Positions 22,255-33,255 of a DNA stretch of 64,000 bases are shown one piece after another. A program made the position numbers and the translations under genes. The DNA is from Pipra filicauda (taxonomy: Eukaryota > Chordata > Aves > Passeriformes > Pipridae): assembly GCF_003945595.2 (NCBI RefSeq), contig NW_024104532.1, positions 5,455,501-5,519,500 of the forward strand, given 5' to 3'. Position 1 is the first letter of the stretch, and every line of letters begins with the position of its first letter. Under the pieces are notes generated by a model, which saw nothing but the letters and a program-made list of their open reading frames with translations, ran no database searches and was not told where the DNA came from.

Positions 22255-23380
22255 AGTAGCTTAATTTCCTTCACATCTTGCAAATCTGAGAAAGACACAT
22301 TGGGAAAACACATTAGGAAAGCATTTACTTCTAGGACATAGGTTTTGGGCATTTGACATTGGGAAAACACACTAATTTGTTCTCCACCCTCTCCAAAGTG
22401 TGCAGCCGAGGGAGACTGTGACTAACCAGTCTCAGGTTTACAAAACAAAATCATTTAAACAATTCTTGGCAAAACAAGAGGCTACAAAAGCCTCATATCA
22501 TGTTGTCGTTCTTGTTTCAGCAGTTGTTCAGCCCACATTTTTACCACTTTTGGCAGCAAGAGGAGAGGGGTAAGGGGGTCCTGTCCCTACAACCACCACC
22601 ACTCCCCTCTGCTTCTCCTCATTTATTCCATCCCTGATTGCAAGGCTGGTAGGCTTTGGATGGTGATTTCCCCACAGTAGCCTAAAGCAAACCAAACACA
22701 GTTACCTTGTTGCTCATCCTGTACAATGCCTGTGGATCCCTTCTCAAACCACCTCACAGAAAATGTAAGTTAGTTTACATGAAGGGTGATTCAAGGGTCT
22801 GAGCTTTCCAATGAAGAAAAGATTTTTGCATAAAGATTTTTACCTTGTTTCTCCAACTAGTAATTTCCTCCATTTCTCCAATTCCTGCCATGTGCTCTGC
22901 AGAGAAACACCACCACTGTCTGAACTTCATCACACCCACAACCATTTCCCACTCAACTTTAAGGCTTAATTTATATCAGCTGACCTGTCCTGGCCTGAAA
23001 TTACTCCTTGATTACCTTCACCTCTGCCTTAGAGCTGTTTAGAGCTGGCTTCCCTTCCTCAGGACAGTCACCTCACAGAGATGAATTAAATTAGCATCTG
23101 CTCTGGAGGTGGAGCATGTGTACTTGCACTGCGGAAATCTTTTCTTGTAGGCAAAGATGTATTTATAATCAAAATTTACTTTTAATGTCAATTGAAACAA
23201 CAAAAAGTAAAAGAAAAGAAGTCTACATGAAGAAACAGAGCCTTTGAAACAGCCTGCCCTGGTTTGATGCAGGATGCCAACATGTACCACATACAGCTCT
23301 TCACACCTCCCTGGAAACTTATCCTGACTATTGCTCAGATGCTCATCAGCATTATTTATGGGATACATATGAAGATAAAC
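22255..23380. other. Unique non-coding sequence
   Basis: A spaced direct repeat is visible: GACACATTGGGAAAACACAT at 22294 and a near copy at 22354. Nothing else is recognised. Confidence 0.55.
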
Positions 23381-24065
23381 ACAACAATATATTCTTGAAA
23401 GAATATAATTCTGATGAGATTGGGGAGATGCTAAAATACAGGAGCCCTGGGATTAACAGCCTGAACTAATATTGCAATTGTCATCACATTAAGAGGATCT
23501 CGGGAGATGTAACTGTGGTGTGAAATCAAAATCTTGTCATTTATAAAGGGAAAAAAAATGTTCCTGGCATGCAGACAGCTAGTTAGGCATGAGTGTAGCA
23601 CATACAAACCACAATGTTAGAAAAGCCCCAAGAGATGCTGTAATTCCGCAAATATAACTACTCAATATATCCAAATGAAAAAAAATTCATCTTTACCACA
23701 CTCCTCTATCAGTTATTTACATAATTTTAGGGCCTGTTATTCTATTTCTCCTTTGATATTCCTTATTCCTTATCACCACGCATTTGTGGTAATTGAGCCG
23801 CATGAAAGACCTTAATCTAAACCAACCCCGCTGTCTGCTCGGCTGGGAGGGACAGCAAACAGAGCATTTGTGCCACAAACAGCTTCCCCATAATTATCCT
23901 TCAGCAAGAGCCGAAAAGGGAATGTTTTCATTTCCCTTCAAACAGACCCATTACGTTTTGCCTGCACAATCAATTCCTCAGACACTCCACGAAGCAGCAT
24001 TAGCAAAGCTGCTTCTCCCAAAAACTCATTTGAACACCATCTCACCAGCTCATAATTTCTAAAGG
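23380..24065. promoter_or_regulatory. AT-rich repeat-free block, candidate conserved non-coding element
   Basis: Two adjoining pieces (23380-23570 and 23640-24065) lack known repeats. They carry clustered core motifs: TAAT and ATTA words, and a back-to-back RUNX-like pair ACCAC (23775-23779) and TGTGGT (23785-23790), followed at once by AATTGAG. No coding frame of interest is present. The regulatory role is inferred from motif density only. Confidence 0.25.
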
Positions 24066-24204
24066 AAAGAACCAACAAGGGAGAAGCTGCTTGTTGTTCC
24101 CGGTGGGTCCTGAGTCGAGGCAGCTGCTCCCAAGCTCAGTGAGCTCCCAAAAATTGGGGCCAGAGCCCCTCCACTGCAGGTCACAGGATGGGCTGTGCCC
24201 TGTA

Positions 24205-24384
24205 CAGTGGCCAGAGCGGCTGTGGCTGCCCCATCCCTGGAAGTGTTCAAGGCCAGGCTGGATGCAGCTTGGAGCAACCTGGTCTAGTGGAAGGTGTCCC
24301 TGCCTGTGGCATGGTGTTGGGCTAAATGATCTTTAAGGTTCCTTCCAGCCCAAACTGTTCTGGGATTCTATGATTCTATGATTC
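24205..24384 (+). mobile_element. CR1 LINE 3' end with tail repeats
   Basis: The plus-strand CR1 run is 'gctgtggctgccccatccct', 'ggaagtgttcaaggccaggc', 'tggagcaacctggtctagtg' and 'gaaggtgtccctgcct', ending in two direct copies of the ATTCTATG tail. It is a truncated copy of about 180 bp. It is the first of four plus-strand CR1 pieces in 2.5 kb. Confidence 0.95.
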
Positions 24385-24462
24385 AGGAAGGATGTCTCCT
24401 GTGAATGCATATTGACTCAGGAGGGGGAATAAAGGTGTTTAGAAATGCCTCTCTCAGTGAGG

Positions 24463-24762
24463 GTTGCTGGTCTTTTCTCTCAGGTAACAAGTGACAGGAC
24501 CAGAGAAAATGACATCAAGTGGCACCAGGGGATGTTTAGATTGGATGTTAGGAAAAATTTCCTCACCCAAAATGCTGTCCATCCCTGGCACAGGCTGCCC
24601 AGGGTTGTGGTGGAGTCACCATCCCTGGGGGGATTTAACAGATGTGTGGATGTGGCATCTGGGGACATTGTCAGCAGAGTCCCTGGCAATGCTGTGGGAA
24701 CGGTTGGACTCAATGATCTTGGAGGTCTTTTCCAACCTGAATGATTCCATGATTCTGTGATT
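24463..24762 (+). mobile_element. CR1 LINE 3' UTR fragment
   Basis: The sequence follows the CR1 3' UTR in order: 'ttgctggtcttttctctcag', 'agtgacaggaccagagaaaa', 'caccaggggatgtttagatt', 'ggatgttaggaaaaatttcc', 'ggtggagtcaccatccctgg' and 'ggttggactcaatgatcttg', ending with GATTCTGTGATTC tail words. It is about 300 bp, a different and longer subfamily form than its left neighbour. The 99-codon frame across it is repeat-derived. Confidence 0.95.
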
Positions 24763-24990
24763 CCTCTGGCTCTCCTAGGAGTTGTCAGGTTCAGTTGGCC
24801 TCAGTGAGTAAAACGTCAGAACAGACCTTCTATTCAGCAAGGAAATATTTGGTCTCTGGCTGGATGAGATCATGGTTTGTGATAACAATTGCATTCTTTT
24901 TATTCTCATCCCAACCCCAACCTGGATTGTAGCCAGCTGTGTAAACAGCGCACAGAGCTCCCAGAGAGCCCAAGCAGGTCCTTGAGGGCT
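24763..24990. other. Spacer between CR1 copy and CCA array
   Basis: Unique sequence with no recognised feature. Confidence 0.6.
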
Positions 24991-25217
24991 GCCACCACCA
25001 CCACCACCACCACCACCACCACCACACTGCCACCTCCATCACACCCACTGCCACCACCACCACCACACTGCCACCACCACCATCACACCCACTGCCACCA
25101 CCACCACCACACTGCCACCACCACCACCACCACCACAACTCTGCCACCACCATCACACCCACTGCCACCTCCACCACAACTCTGCCACCTTCATCACACC
25201 CACTGCCACCTCCACCA
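24991..25217. repeat. Compound CCA microsatellite/minisatellite
   Basis: It begins with about eleven perfect CCA units and continues as CCA/CAC runs interrupted by a higher-order unit, CATCACACCCACTGCCACC, which occurs four times. Total length is about 227 bp. Frames through it give Thr/Pro/His or Trp/Gly homopolymers and should not be read as protein. Confidence 0.97.
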
Positions 25218-25794
25218 GTGCTGGCAAGCAGGTAACTAAGAAGAGGGGCTATCCTGGCATATCCTGGGATCTAGTCAAGAAGGTACCCTTCTAGATCCCT
25301 ATTTGGGAACATTTTCTTGTGATCACAACCTCACTGCCTCCATTTGCTCCTGTTTCATGAAAGTAGGACACAGACCTGAGCTATAAGGTGGGGTTTTTTT
25401 GCTTTAGCCAACCAGGCTTCTGTTGCCTGTGGAAGGCAGAAGGCCAGCTGTCTCTTAACATCCTTACAAGGCAGGCAGGAAAATGCAGCAACTTGAATAA
25501 TCCTGGATAATGCCCCTTCTGAACAACTGTCTGAAAATAGGAGTAATTTGAATAGAAATGATACCTGTACCCATTACATTTTTCCAGTCTTAATTATAAC
25601 ACAGACACGGATACTTATCTTAGAAAATGTGCATCTATAATGAATAAAGCTGACAAGTAAATGAAGAAAGTAAAGTAAGTCCTCATTTCTTCATGACTTG
25701 AAGGTAAAATGAGCAAATAGGTATTTCACCTGCTGATATGTAATGCAAACTAAAGCTGAATTATATTATTATTGCATTATATTACCCAGAGAAG
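25218..25794. other. Unique non-coding sequence
   Basis: AT-rich unique DNA with no recognised feature. Confidence 0.6.
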
Positions 25795-25945
25795 CTGTGG
25801 CTGCCCCACTCCTGGGAGTGTTTTAGGCCAGGTTGTATGGGGCTTGGAGCAACCTGGTCCAGTGGGAGATATCCCTGCCTATGGCAGGGGGTGGAACTGG
25901 ATGATCCTCCCAACCCAAACCATTCTGTGACTCTCTGATTCTATT
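25795..25945 (+). mobile_element. CR1 LINE 3'-end fragment
   Basis: The order 'gaagctgtggctgccccact', 'cctgggagtgttttaggcca', 'tggagcaacctggtccagtg' and 'cccaacccaaaccattctgt', with a degenerate GATTCTATT tail, marks a plus-strand CR1 end of about 150 bp. It has a short deletion relative to the copy at 24205, just before the tail. Confidence 0.95.
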
Positions 25946-26555
25946 CTGGTTGCCAACATCCTGAGTGAAATTAGCATTATATTAACTAGTTTATTTGTAT
26001 TGTTTCCTCATGGAAAGGAAAACTGATTTTGGAACTCTTTTATTTTTTCATAAAGAAGGCCCAGTGGAACTGGGAAATACCAAGATCTGTGGATGGAGTA
26101 AAGTGCTCCAGCTATTCTAGTGCGCTCTCATAGAAACATGTGGTTGGAACTGGAAATGCAAATACCATGTGCTCTTACTGAGGTTGTAACTAATATATAT
26201 GGGAAAGGAACCAATGTAAATTATTTTTCACAACAGTGAGCCTTTATATAGGGTTGGACTCTTTAAAAACATACCCACTGTGTACAGGCAGTGAGGGAAA
26301 TGTCAGGCCATGTTTATGAACAGTCAAGGTTGAGTTGATTTTTGTCAAACTCTTCAGTAATAGTTTCTAATTCTGATGTTAAGTTTAAGGGCCCAGGAGC
26401 TCAGGTCTCAACAGCTCATAAACATCTTTAAAATCCAAGTGTGAGTTACACTCTGCACCCTCTGGGGCAGGGGCTAACCTTGCCCATGGCCAGGCTCAAA
26501 GACGCTTTACAGGTTGATAAAATTTTAGTGGAGTTCCTATTTTGAATACGGGCAC
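25946..26555. other. Unique non-coding sequence
   Basis: No repeat, RNA or coding feature is recognised. Confidence 0.6.
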
Positions 26556-26717
26556 AGGTTGTCCAGAGAAGGTATGGATACCCCATCCCTGGAAATGTTC
26601 CAGGCCAGGTTGGACAGGTCTAGTGGAAGGTGTCCCTGCCCACAGCAGGGAATGGAACAAGATGATGTTTGAGGTCCCTCCAAACCCAAACCATTCTATG
26701 TCTCTCTGATTCTGTGA
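26556..26717 (+). mobile_element. CR1 LINE 3'-end fragment
   Basis: The words 'aggttgtccagagaaggtat', 'ccccatccctggaaatgttc', 'gtctagtggaaggtgtccct' and 'ccaaacccaaaccattctat', ending in GATTCTGTG, identify a plus-strand CR1 end. A short internal deletion after 'ggttggacag' removes the 'gcttggagcaacctg' segment. Confidence 0.95.
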
Positions 26718-27340
26718 AGCTGTAGGTGCTCAGTGCTGCTGCCCAGTCCCAGCAGAGAGCTGCTATCCTGCACAGAGGGGACCTTCTCAGCGTGTCCCCA
26801 GAGTCATTGCCCATCACTGATGGCATCCTGCACTGAGGCAGCTCCATGCTGGCTACTGGAAGGTGGGGACAGTGGGAGATGTGCATCCAGAGGCACCTGC
26901 TGTCCTGGGTGTCAGCTCTGCAGGGAGATCCCTCCATTCCTGACCCCATCCCCCTCACTCTGGCACCTGAGCCCTGCACCGTGGTGGGAGATGATCAGCA
27001 GTGTTGGGGTGGGAGAAGCCACCCAGCAGTGGAAATCAGAGGAGCAGACGATGCTCAGTGGAACTCTTCATCTTGAAATATGCTATTAATATTAATGGAG
27101 TTATAATTTGATGAAATGTGTTCTTTGTAAGACGGATTAAGTGTACCCTGGTTCCATTGGCTCATGGAAACGCAGCGAGGTTTAAAATTCTTGTCTTTGC
27201 AGGCGAAGGACAAGTCCTGAGTCTCCGTCCCCGCGGAGGAGGTGGCAAAGGCTGAGCTGAGCGTGGCCTGTACAGTAGCACAAGCCACAGCTCCCCCAGA
27301 CTCTGGCAACATACTGCCCAGGAGAGGAGAAATCAGTATT
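26718..27340. other. Unique, GC-richer non-coding sequence
   Basis: Chance frames of about 118 codons occur on both strands. A small CpG-bearing GC patch (CCGTCCCCGCGGAGG, about 27225-27239) is the only local feature. Confidence 0.55.
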
Positions 27341-27720
27341 AAAAATTTCATGCATCAGAAGGAGATGATTAATTTTCTTCCAACTAATTAATGAAATGAG
27401 ATAATTTTCTACCTCCTGATCCGGAGTCCAGCAAGATCAGCAAAAAGGCTCGCATTGACTTCGGAGAACTTTGCACAGTGTCATTTAATGGTTCACTTCA
27501 GCAGAATGATACATTCCTACTGGGAAAGGGAGGTGATGGGGTTTGCTAGGAACAAGATCATTTTTCAGAAAGAAGGATGTTTACCTACATTTTCTCTGCT
27601 GCTACGGCAACTGAAAGAGAGCATTGTTGTTTTGGTTTTAATTAAATTTTTTAGCATTCATCTCAGCAAACATACTGACTTTTTAATTTATGAATAAATA
27701 TTAAAAAACACATATATTTT
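27340..27720. promoter_or_regulatory. AT-rich block, candidate conserved non-coding element
   Basis: Repeat-free sequence with several homeodomain cores, including TAATTAAT at 27385-27392 and GATTAATTTT around 27367-27376. A 'ttttaattaaatttttt' stretch lies near 27640. Function is inferred from texture and motif density only. Confidence 0.25.
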
Positions 27721-28769
27721 ATATTCCCTGCTCTGCATTTATTCACTACAACTCACAGGATTCTTTCCAGCTCCCTGAGCTATACATTTTCAGCAGCATC
27801 CTGCCACATCTTAAGGAAAAAAAAAATGTAGGGCAGAAAAACCACCACATTAACCCACAGTGTCCCAAAGTGAGTGTGTGCTCTGCTCCCAACAGGCTCA
27901 GCCTCAGTAAGTTTCATACCTATTTATAATGAGGAGTCTACAGCATTTCCAAAACATCCAGTAAACATTAAACTTCTGCACACCCCCACGGTTTTGGCAA
28001 GTATCATTTTTCTGCTTTCAAAATACAGGGATTGATTCCCAGACATCCCAAACAGGGCACAGATACCACCATGACAAACTGCCTTTGTCATGGATAGATC
28101 CCATGTACCATGAGCGGGGAAACTTCAGAGAAAAAGAGAATTTTGGCAGAAAATGCCACTTGGTCAGAACAATCTGGAGAAACACACTGGGTTTGAGACA
28201 CTTTCCACAAGCTTGTCAGCCACTTGCCTGCTCTCTCGAGCTCCCCCAGGAGTGGGACCCCCCTCAGCCCCGCAAAGTCTGTTTGGGCACTGGATTGCAA
28301 CAAGGCACCCAAAATCCCTTCTAATTTTCAGCCTGAGCTACCTGAATATTTTCAGAGCTGCCCCCTTATGCCTGTGAATAATTAGATGCAGATGAATAAA
28401 CAGTGCAGGGGTTTCAATTTCCTAAGGAACAGGTTTTCCCTGCAAACAGCACAGTGGGTGCTGGGCAAGGGCTGAAAGAGTCAGCTCTGGTCTGGCTGAG
28501 GGTGCTGTCAGATGCCGTGTCACAGGGGAGCAGGTCATGTCTCCTCTGGTGTTACAGGGTGGAGAGGACAGATATGGCACAGAGAAAGTGACTCGTGTTA
28601 ATGAGGTGATAAGCTCCAGAATGGAAAGCTGGATTCATGTGGAAAGGTTAATTAAACCAGCCAAGCTCACCAGCATCGCGACAGACTTGCCACAGCTCTT
28701 TTCCCTTTAAATATTTTGCATACTGAAGGAAACTTTCCTCCCCTCCCTGCACACACACAAATAAATAAA
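27721..28769. other. Unique non-coding sequence
   Basis: No recognised gene or repeat. A short CA/TAAA simple stretch lies at about 28750-28775. Confidence 0.55.
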
Positions 28770-29130
28770 TAAACATAGTGAATCAAGTCAACCATAATTC
28801 CAATTAGTCCCAGCTGTTATTTCTTCATCCTTTATGGCCCTGTCTGCAGCGCTCGGAAATAGGTTACACATGGCCTCGTGCAAGGAGACATGAAATAATT
28901 GCTTCAATCTGAAAGAAGAGTAACTAATTTTGTTCATGTTTTATTCAGAGTGACAGGGACATTACTGTAATAATTCCTGACTTGTTCCATCTTCTCAAGA
29001 ATGGTGGAAAAAAAAGGCATTTGCAGCCACACGAAGGGATATGAGCCGCGTCTCTGGATCAACCTCTCCCTGATCCCTATTTATTTTTAACAACATTCCC
29101 AAATCACACAGTAACGATGCTGCTTTTCAT
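28770..29130. promoter_or_regulatory. Motif-rich block, candidate conserved non-coding element
   Basis: A near-palindromic homeodomain pair TAATTCCAATTAG (28795-28807) is followed by an E-box CAGCTG (28811-28816), a posterior-HOX-like TTTATGGC (28831-28838), further TAATTG/TAAT words and a TALE-type TGACAG (28951-28956). No repeat is recognised. The clustering is what one expects of a developmental enhancer, but this is inference. Confidence 0.3.
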
Positions 29131-31404
29131 AGCGAAGGTTCATTTTGACTGGAAGGATAAGGAGTGCTCTTCCTGAGCCAATGTGACCCGCTACTGATTT
29201 AGCAAAAATAGATGATGCCACTGGAAATAAATTACTTTTTCATATCTCTCCTTTTTCTCCTAAAGACAGAAAGAACGACTTTGGTAAGTCAGTCAGCAGT
29301 AAAATTAGGAAATGACTCTAAGAAAGTCTGTTGGGAGAGGACACTTCCAGATGCCAACAAACAAATGTATTTGTTGCCTGTTTATGGCCATGCACATTGC
29401 AGCATAACTTTAAAAATTTTGTATTATGGTTTAATGAATTGGTAATGAGTTAGAAGAAAAAGATGTTTTAAATTGTCACTATTTAATAAAGGAGAAAAAG
29501 AATAAAACCAGGAGTAAAAATAAAAGGAAAATCAAAAGAGGGCCAAGACATGAAAGATGACAATGTGTGGACTTAGACACACACCTACGTGTCAGCTTCC
29601 TAGTTGAAAGAAAAATTATAAAAATACTAAATTAGTTTCCTTGTACAAGCTTCAAAAGTTGTCCTGGTTGGAAATCTCTGGATGACTGATCAAATGTTGG
29701 TGTTTTTCCTTCTTTTCCCTCTATGAATCAATTGTCAGGGATAAGGAACAAAGAATAAAAGGAAAGACTAAAATTATAGTTTTGATTACAACAGATAACA
29801 TTGGCATGGTCTGAAATCATCTTTCGCTACTTGGCCATAAAGGTGACAAGAAGACCTGAAGGTGTTCTGGGGCCAGTTGGGTTCCCTGGCTGCTGCATCC
29901 CAGCTCAGGATGTTGCATATGGGCAGCTCGAGCACAGTGGAAATGATGAGAAAGAGCCCGACAGAACGAGTTTCCAGCTAATCAGTTTGAATATTTACTA
30001 AGATACAGTAAATATATTAGTAAATGTATGAGTATACAGGGCCTGGGAAATCCGTCAGCACGTGAAGGGCTGGGGGGTCAGAACTAACCAACAGAGACAG
30101 ATAAACAGCTGAGCAAAACCAGAGGATAAAGTCCGTCCCCCAAACATCAGTGCTATGCAGAAGTTAATAAAGCATTAGAAATCAGCTGAAAAACAACCCA
30201 CTTTTTAAAAAAAGTAGCAGAGTTGGGTGGGCAGATGCGTGTCAGGACCTGCACACAGCAGGGTCAGGTGCTGGTTTCCAGTGGTTCTTGGTGACTAATT
30301 ACAGCCTCTGCAATTACCACAGTGCTGTTATGATTCTCCAGCACAGTAACATCTTGTTCACTGAATGTTGAAATGTTTATTTACTTATCACATGTCTTTC
30401 AATAGAGGAGGCTGAGGGCGACCCACTTTTTGTCAGGTAGTCCTTCAGCAGAGAAAGGTCAAGAAACTCTGCTGTGACAGAATCCATGGTTTGTAAAACC
30501 TCATTCCCATCAACAGAATTTGCTCACACCAGCTCAGAATTAGCTCAGTGCTAAAAGTTCACCAAAAGCTCTCTGTGGAAAATGTGGAAGCTGCAGGCTG
30601 GAGCTGCAGGATTGATGGAGTCTGATGGACAGACCACCCAGCTGGGAAAACTTCCTGCAGGTTCTTTTCTGTTGCATTTCCCAGTCTGCAATTTTAATGC
30701 AATTTAAGGGCTAAAGTAATAAGTTAAAAGAATATGTTGTAGTAAAACCAAAAGAAACTTATATATTGTGTGGGTCTTGGCAATAGAGCTAAGAAAAGTC
30801 TTGTCAGCTAAGGAAAACACTGCCATGAAATTCATTATAAAATCTCAAAAGTTGGCCATCCCGTGGCTAAATGTGGGTAAGTACCCACAGGTTAGAGAAA
30901 GAACAGAGGGGGGCACCTTGCTGACAGACTGTTTCCAAGCTGGATGCATCATCCCTATTTTCACCCATGTCCCCAGTACAAAGTCCTCCTCTCAACATGG
31001 ATTCCACTGCAGGGCAGACCCAGATCCTGCAAATACTGAGATTTCTCTTTCCTTGTTGAACATCATATGAGGCATCACACAGAATGAAACCATGTGGTCA
31101 GTCACTTTCTTCTATTTAAGCAATTTCTGTCCCCTCAATTTTCAGAGATAACCAGTGACTTTCAGGGTTCCAGGCAGGTCCCAGGCAGCCTCCCAACACT
31201 CCCAAGCCCTCTGTTACTGATCCCAAACATCCCAGCCCTCCGCCACCCCTAATGTGCCCCAAGCCCCAACTCAGGGCTGACCAGGAGCCTCCAAAGCAGC
31301 CAACACCCACTCGGGGTCTCGCTGCTACTAAAATCTGACCGTAGCATTGAGCTCGGCTCAAACAATGTTTTTCTGCAGTTTGTACCTCCTGGAGCCAGTC
31401 CACG
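29131..31404. other. Unique non-coding sequence
   Basis: AT-rich up to about 30700. A hairpin-forming inverted repeat ATTTACTAA (29993-30001) and TTAGTAAAT (30017-30025) is present. A donor-like TGTGG/GTAAGT at about 30871 follows an open segment with a weak acceptor. No gene is recognised. Confidence 0.55.
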
Positions 31405-31600
31405 CTGCTGTAATCTGGGATGGCTGCTCAGTCCCAAGTCGAACCCTGGTGTAAGCCAGTACATACCAGTTGGCTCCAACCTCAAACGCGAGCTCGTGCT
31501 GGGTACGGATCCAGCTATGCAGGACAGTCTGTAAAACCCCCCGAGTACAGCCGGAGTTTCGCTGTAGCGCTCACTGACAACCAGCCAGAAATTCCTCATG
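31405..31600. other. CpG-bearing patch with opposing open frames
   Basis: More than ten CpG dinucleotides fall between about 31435 and 31575 (for example ACGCGAGCTCG near 31490 and GCCGGAGTTTCGC near 31550), contrasting with flanking DNA. The longest frame in the window (202 codons, minus, 31249-31857) and a 137-codon plus frame (31420-31833) cross it. Neither resembles a family. It could be an unannotated exon, a lncRNA promoter or a younger insertion. Confidence 0.2.
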
Positions 31601-32013
31601 AATGTATATGCAATCACTCTCATGTTCCCTGGCCTTGCATGAACCTCCCAAGTGTCCAACAGGGAATGAGCCTCTGGCACAGCAGTGAGCTCTACAGATG
31701 GGAAGTGGGGTCCCTGCTGCTGTGCCCAGGCATGGGGGTGCCCCTGGCCCACCCCCCCACTGCCAGGCCCACTGCAGCCTTCGACCTGGGCTGGCTGCTG
31801 CAAGGAGCGGGGCAGGGATGGCAAGAGGAATGAGGGCTTTTTCACCCGAAAGTACAACGGAAGTTTCTTTTCTCATGAACACCATCAACGAGGCTGTGTA
31901 ACTCATCCCTGTCTGGTTAAATTTCCATGGCAGTGCTTGAGGGCACATCATGATGCAGCTCTGAGCTCCCCTCCTGTGATGATGCCCTTCAGCCCTCTGC
32001 CCGCTGTCTGCAG
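31601..32013. other. Unique GC-richer non-coding sequence
   Basis: It carries overlapping chance frames on both strands and a C7 run near 31752-31758. No repeat or coding family is recognised. Confidence 0.5.
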
Positions 32014-32108
32014 GAATATCGAGTTACATTTGGATCCGGGTGCTGTTGCTGCCCATCCTGCCTCGTTTCCGCTCTCAGCTGCTGAGAACATTCTTACAGA
32101 TTTGTCAG
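32014..32108 (+). other. Exon-like interval with strong splice signals (unproven)
   Basis: A long pyrimidine tract (CCCTCTGCCCGCTGTCTGCAG) ends at 32013, and a strong donor TTGTCAG/GTAAGG starts at 32109. Between them one frame is open across 95 bases. It gives 31 codons, including NIELHLDPGAVAAHP and AAENILTDLS, entered in phase 2 and left in phase 1. No family is recognised. A shorter 30-base alternative would use the acceptor TTTCCGCTCTCAG. Of the plus-strand exon-like intervals this has the best pair of splice sites. Confidence 0.25.
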
Positions 32109-32149
32109 GTAAGGCCTTACTCCTTTAAAAAATAAATTAGAAAAGCCAT

Positions 32150-32335
32150 CTGGAGTATTTTTTTCCAACCAACGCGAACTCCTCCAGCTGTTGGGTGACC
32201 TCATCCTTTATTAATTTCTGTAGACTTGCATTTACCATTGAGATCAACCCTACAAGTGTATAATTTCCTGATCTCTTTCCAGCTCTTTATTAAAGATTGG
32301 GGTTAGAGATTCACCCCCCTGAGTCCCTCGATAAC
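32150..32335 (-). mobile_element. Possible ancient CR1/L3-like LINE relic
   Basis: The order 'acaagtgtataatttcctga', 'tctctttccagctctttatt', 'aaagattggggtta', then 'ttctctcccaggagttgt', resembles the reverse complement of an old CR1/L3-type coding segment related to the relic at 5394-5690. It is strongly diverged and short, so the call is tentative. Confidence 0.4.
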
Positions 32336-33210
32336 CCTCCTTCTCTCCCAGGAGTTGTTAAGGAGCAGATGATGCATCACAGGTTCCTTTATAGCAACAA
32401 TAATTGTTCTGCTTCAGAAGCGACCGTGGCTTATATACTGCCTTTTCCTGAAATTGTTTTTCTTCTTTCCCTTATTGCTAAGGAAGATATTGGCACCAAA
32501 ATGTGATTTGAGAGCTCATGTTCCCTTATTTTCTCCCCTACCTGAAGCCAGGGCAGATGCAGCGTTTGCGATGCCACCGCTGACATGTGCGTAACCGAAT
32601 CCCACGTTATAAACAGGAAGCAGAAGTGACAGCAGCAATTTCAATCGGTGCTTTTCTTCTGCTGAAACCATTATTTCGGACAGGATATATAAATCACAGT
32701 GTCTCTGATGTGGCCAGCTCCAAGTCCAAGGCAGTGGAGCCCCAGCCCTTGCCTGGCCGGCAGCCTGGCCCCCTGCCCCAAAGCATCGGGAGCTGGCGAT
32801 TCTCTGGGCTGGGGGAGGAGGAGGGAGGGGAACAGTCAGTGCCAAAGACCACAAGATGGTTTTTGGGTCTCTCGGCTTGGGCTGTCTGTTTCTGCAGATG
32901 CAGAAGCATTCACACACTTCCAGTGTGGGTCTGGGTTCTGCGCCCAACTCCCATTTTCCTGACAATATACTAGAAATGGTGACATTTCATGGCTTCCAGC
33001 TTGAAGAGGAGGGAGAGGAAAAGCCACCTTATCCCATAAGCCACACAACTGCCCAGGGTGAGCAGTGGCTGAAACTGCAGCAAAAAGGGTCTGTGGGGCT
33101 GTGTTAGTCCTGAGTGGGCAGAGGGAGGGGAAGGATGGCACTATTGACACTGGAAGCTGGTAAATCACTGTGTTTTCTTTGCATTTCAACACCTGGAGCT
33201 TTGAAGGGAC
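32336..33210. other. Unique non-coding sequence
   Basis: GC-rich between about 32700 and 33130, giving long overlapping frames on both strands with no family resemblance. Confidence 0.55.
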
Positions 33211-33216
33211 TTTTTT

Positions 33217-33254
<38 letters not shown>
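33211..33254. repeat. T-rich homopolymer, 44 bases
   Basis: A single C at 33218 interrupts an otherwise pure T tract. Read on the minus strand it could be the poly(A) tail of a retrocopy, but sequence to its right is not recognised as any transcript. It is treated as a simple repeat. Confidence 0.95.

Positions 33255-33255
<1 letters not shown>

Noticed and set aside
24445..24744. 99-codon plus frame
   Set aside because: It lies within CR1 3' UTR sequence, which is not protein-coding.
24830..25239. Trp/Gly-rich and Thr/Pro/His-rich frames
   Set aside because: Direct translation of the CCA array on either strand.
31249..31857. Longest open frame in the window, 202 codons, minus strand
   Set aside because: No domain or family resemblance. 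Long frames also run on the opposite strand, as expected in GC-richer DNA. Only the CpG patch within it is kept as an observation.
33211..33254. Poly(T) as tail of a minus-strand retrocopy
   Set aside because: Adjacent sequence is not recognisable as any mRNA or LINE, and no target duplication was found.
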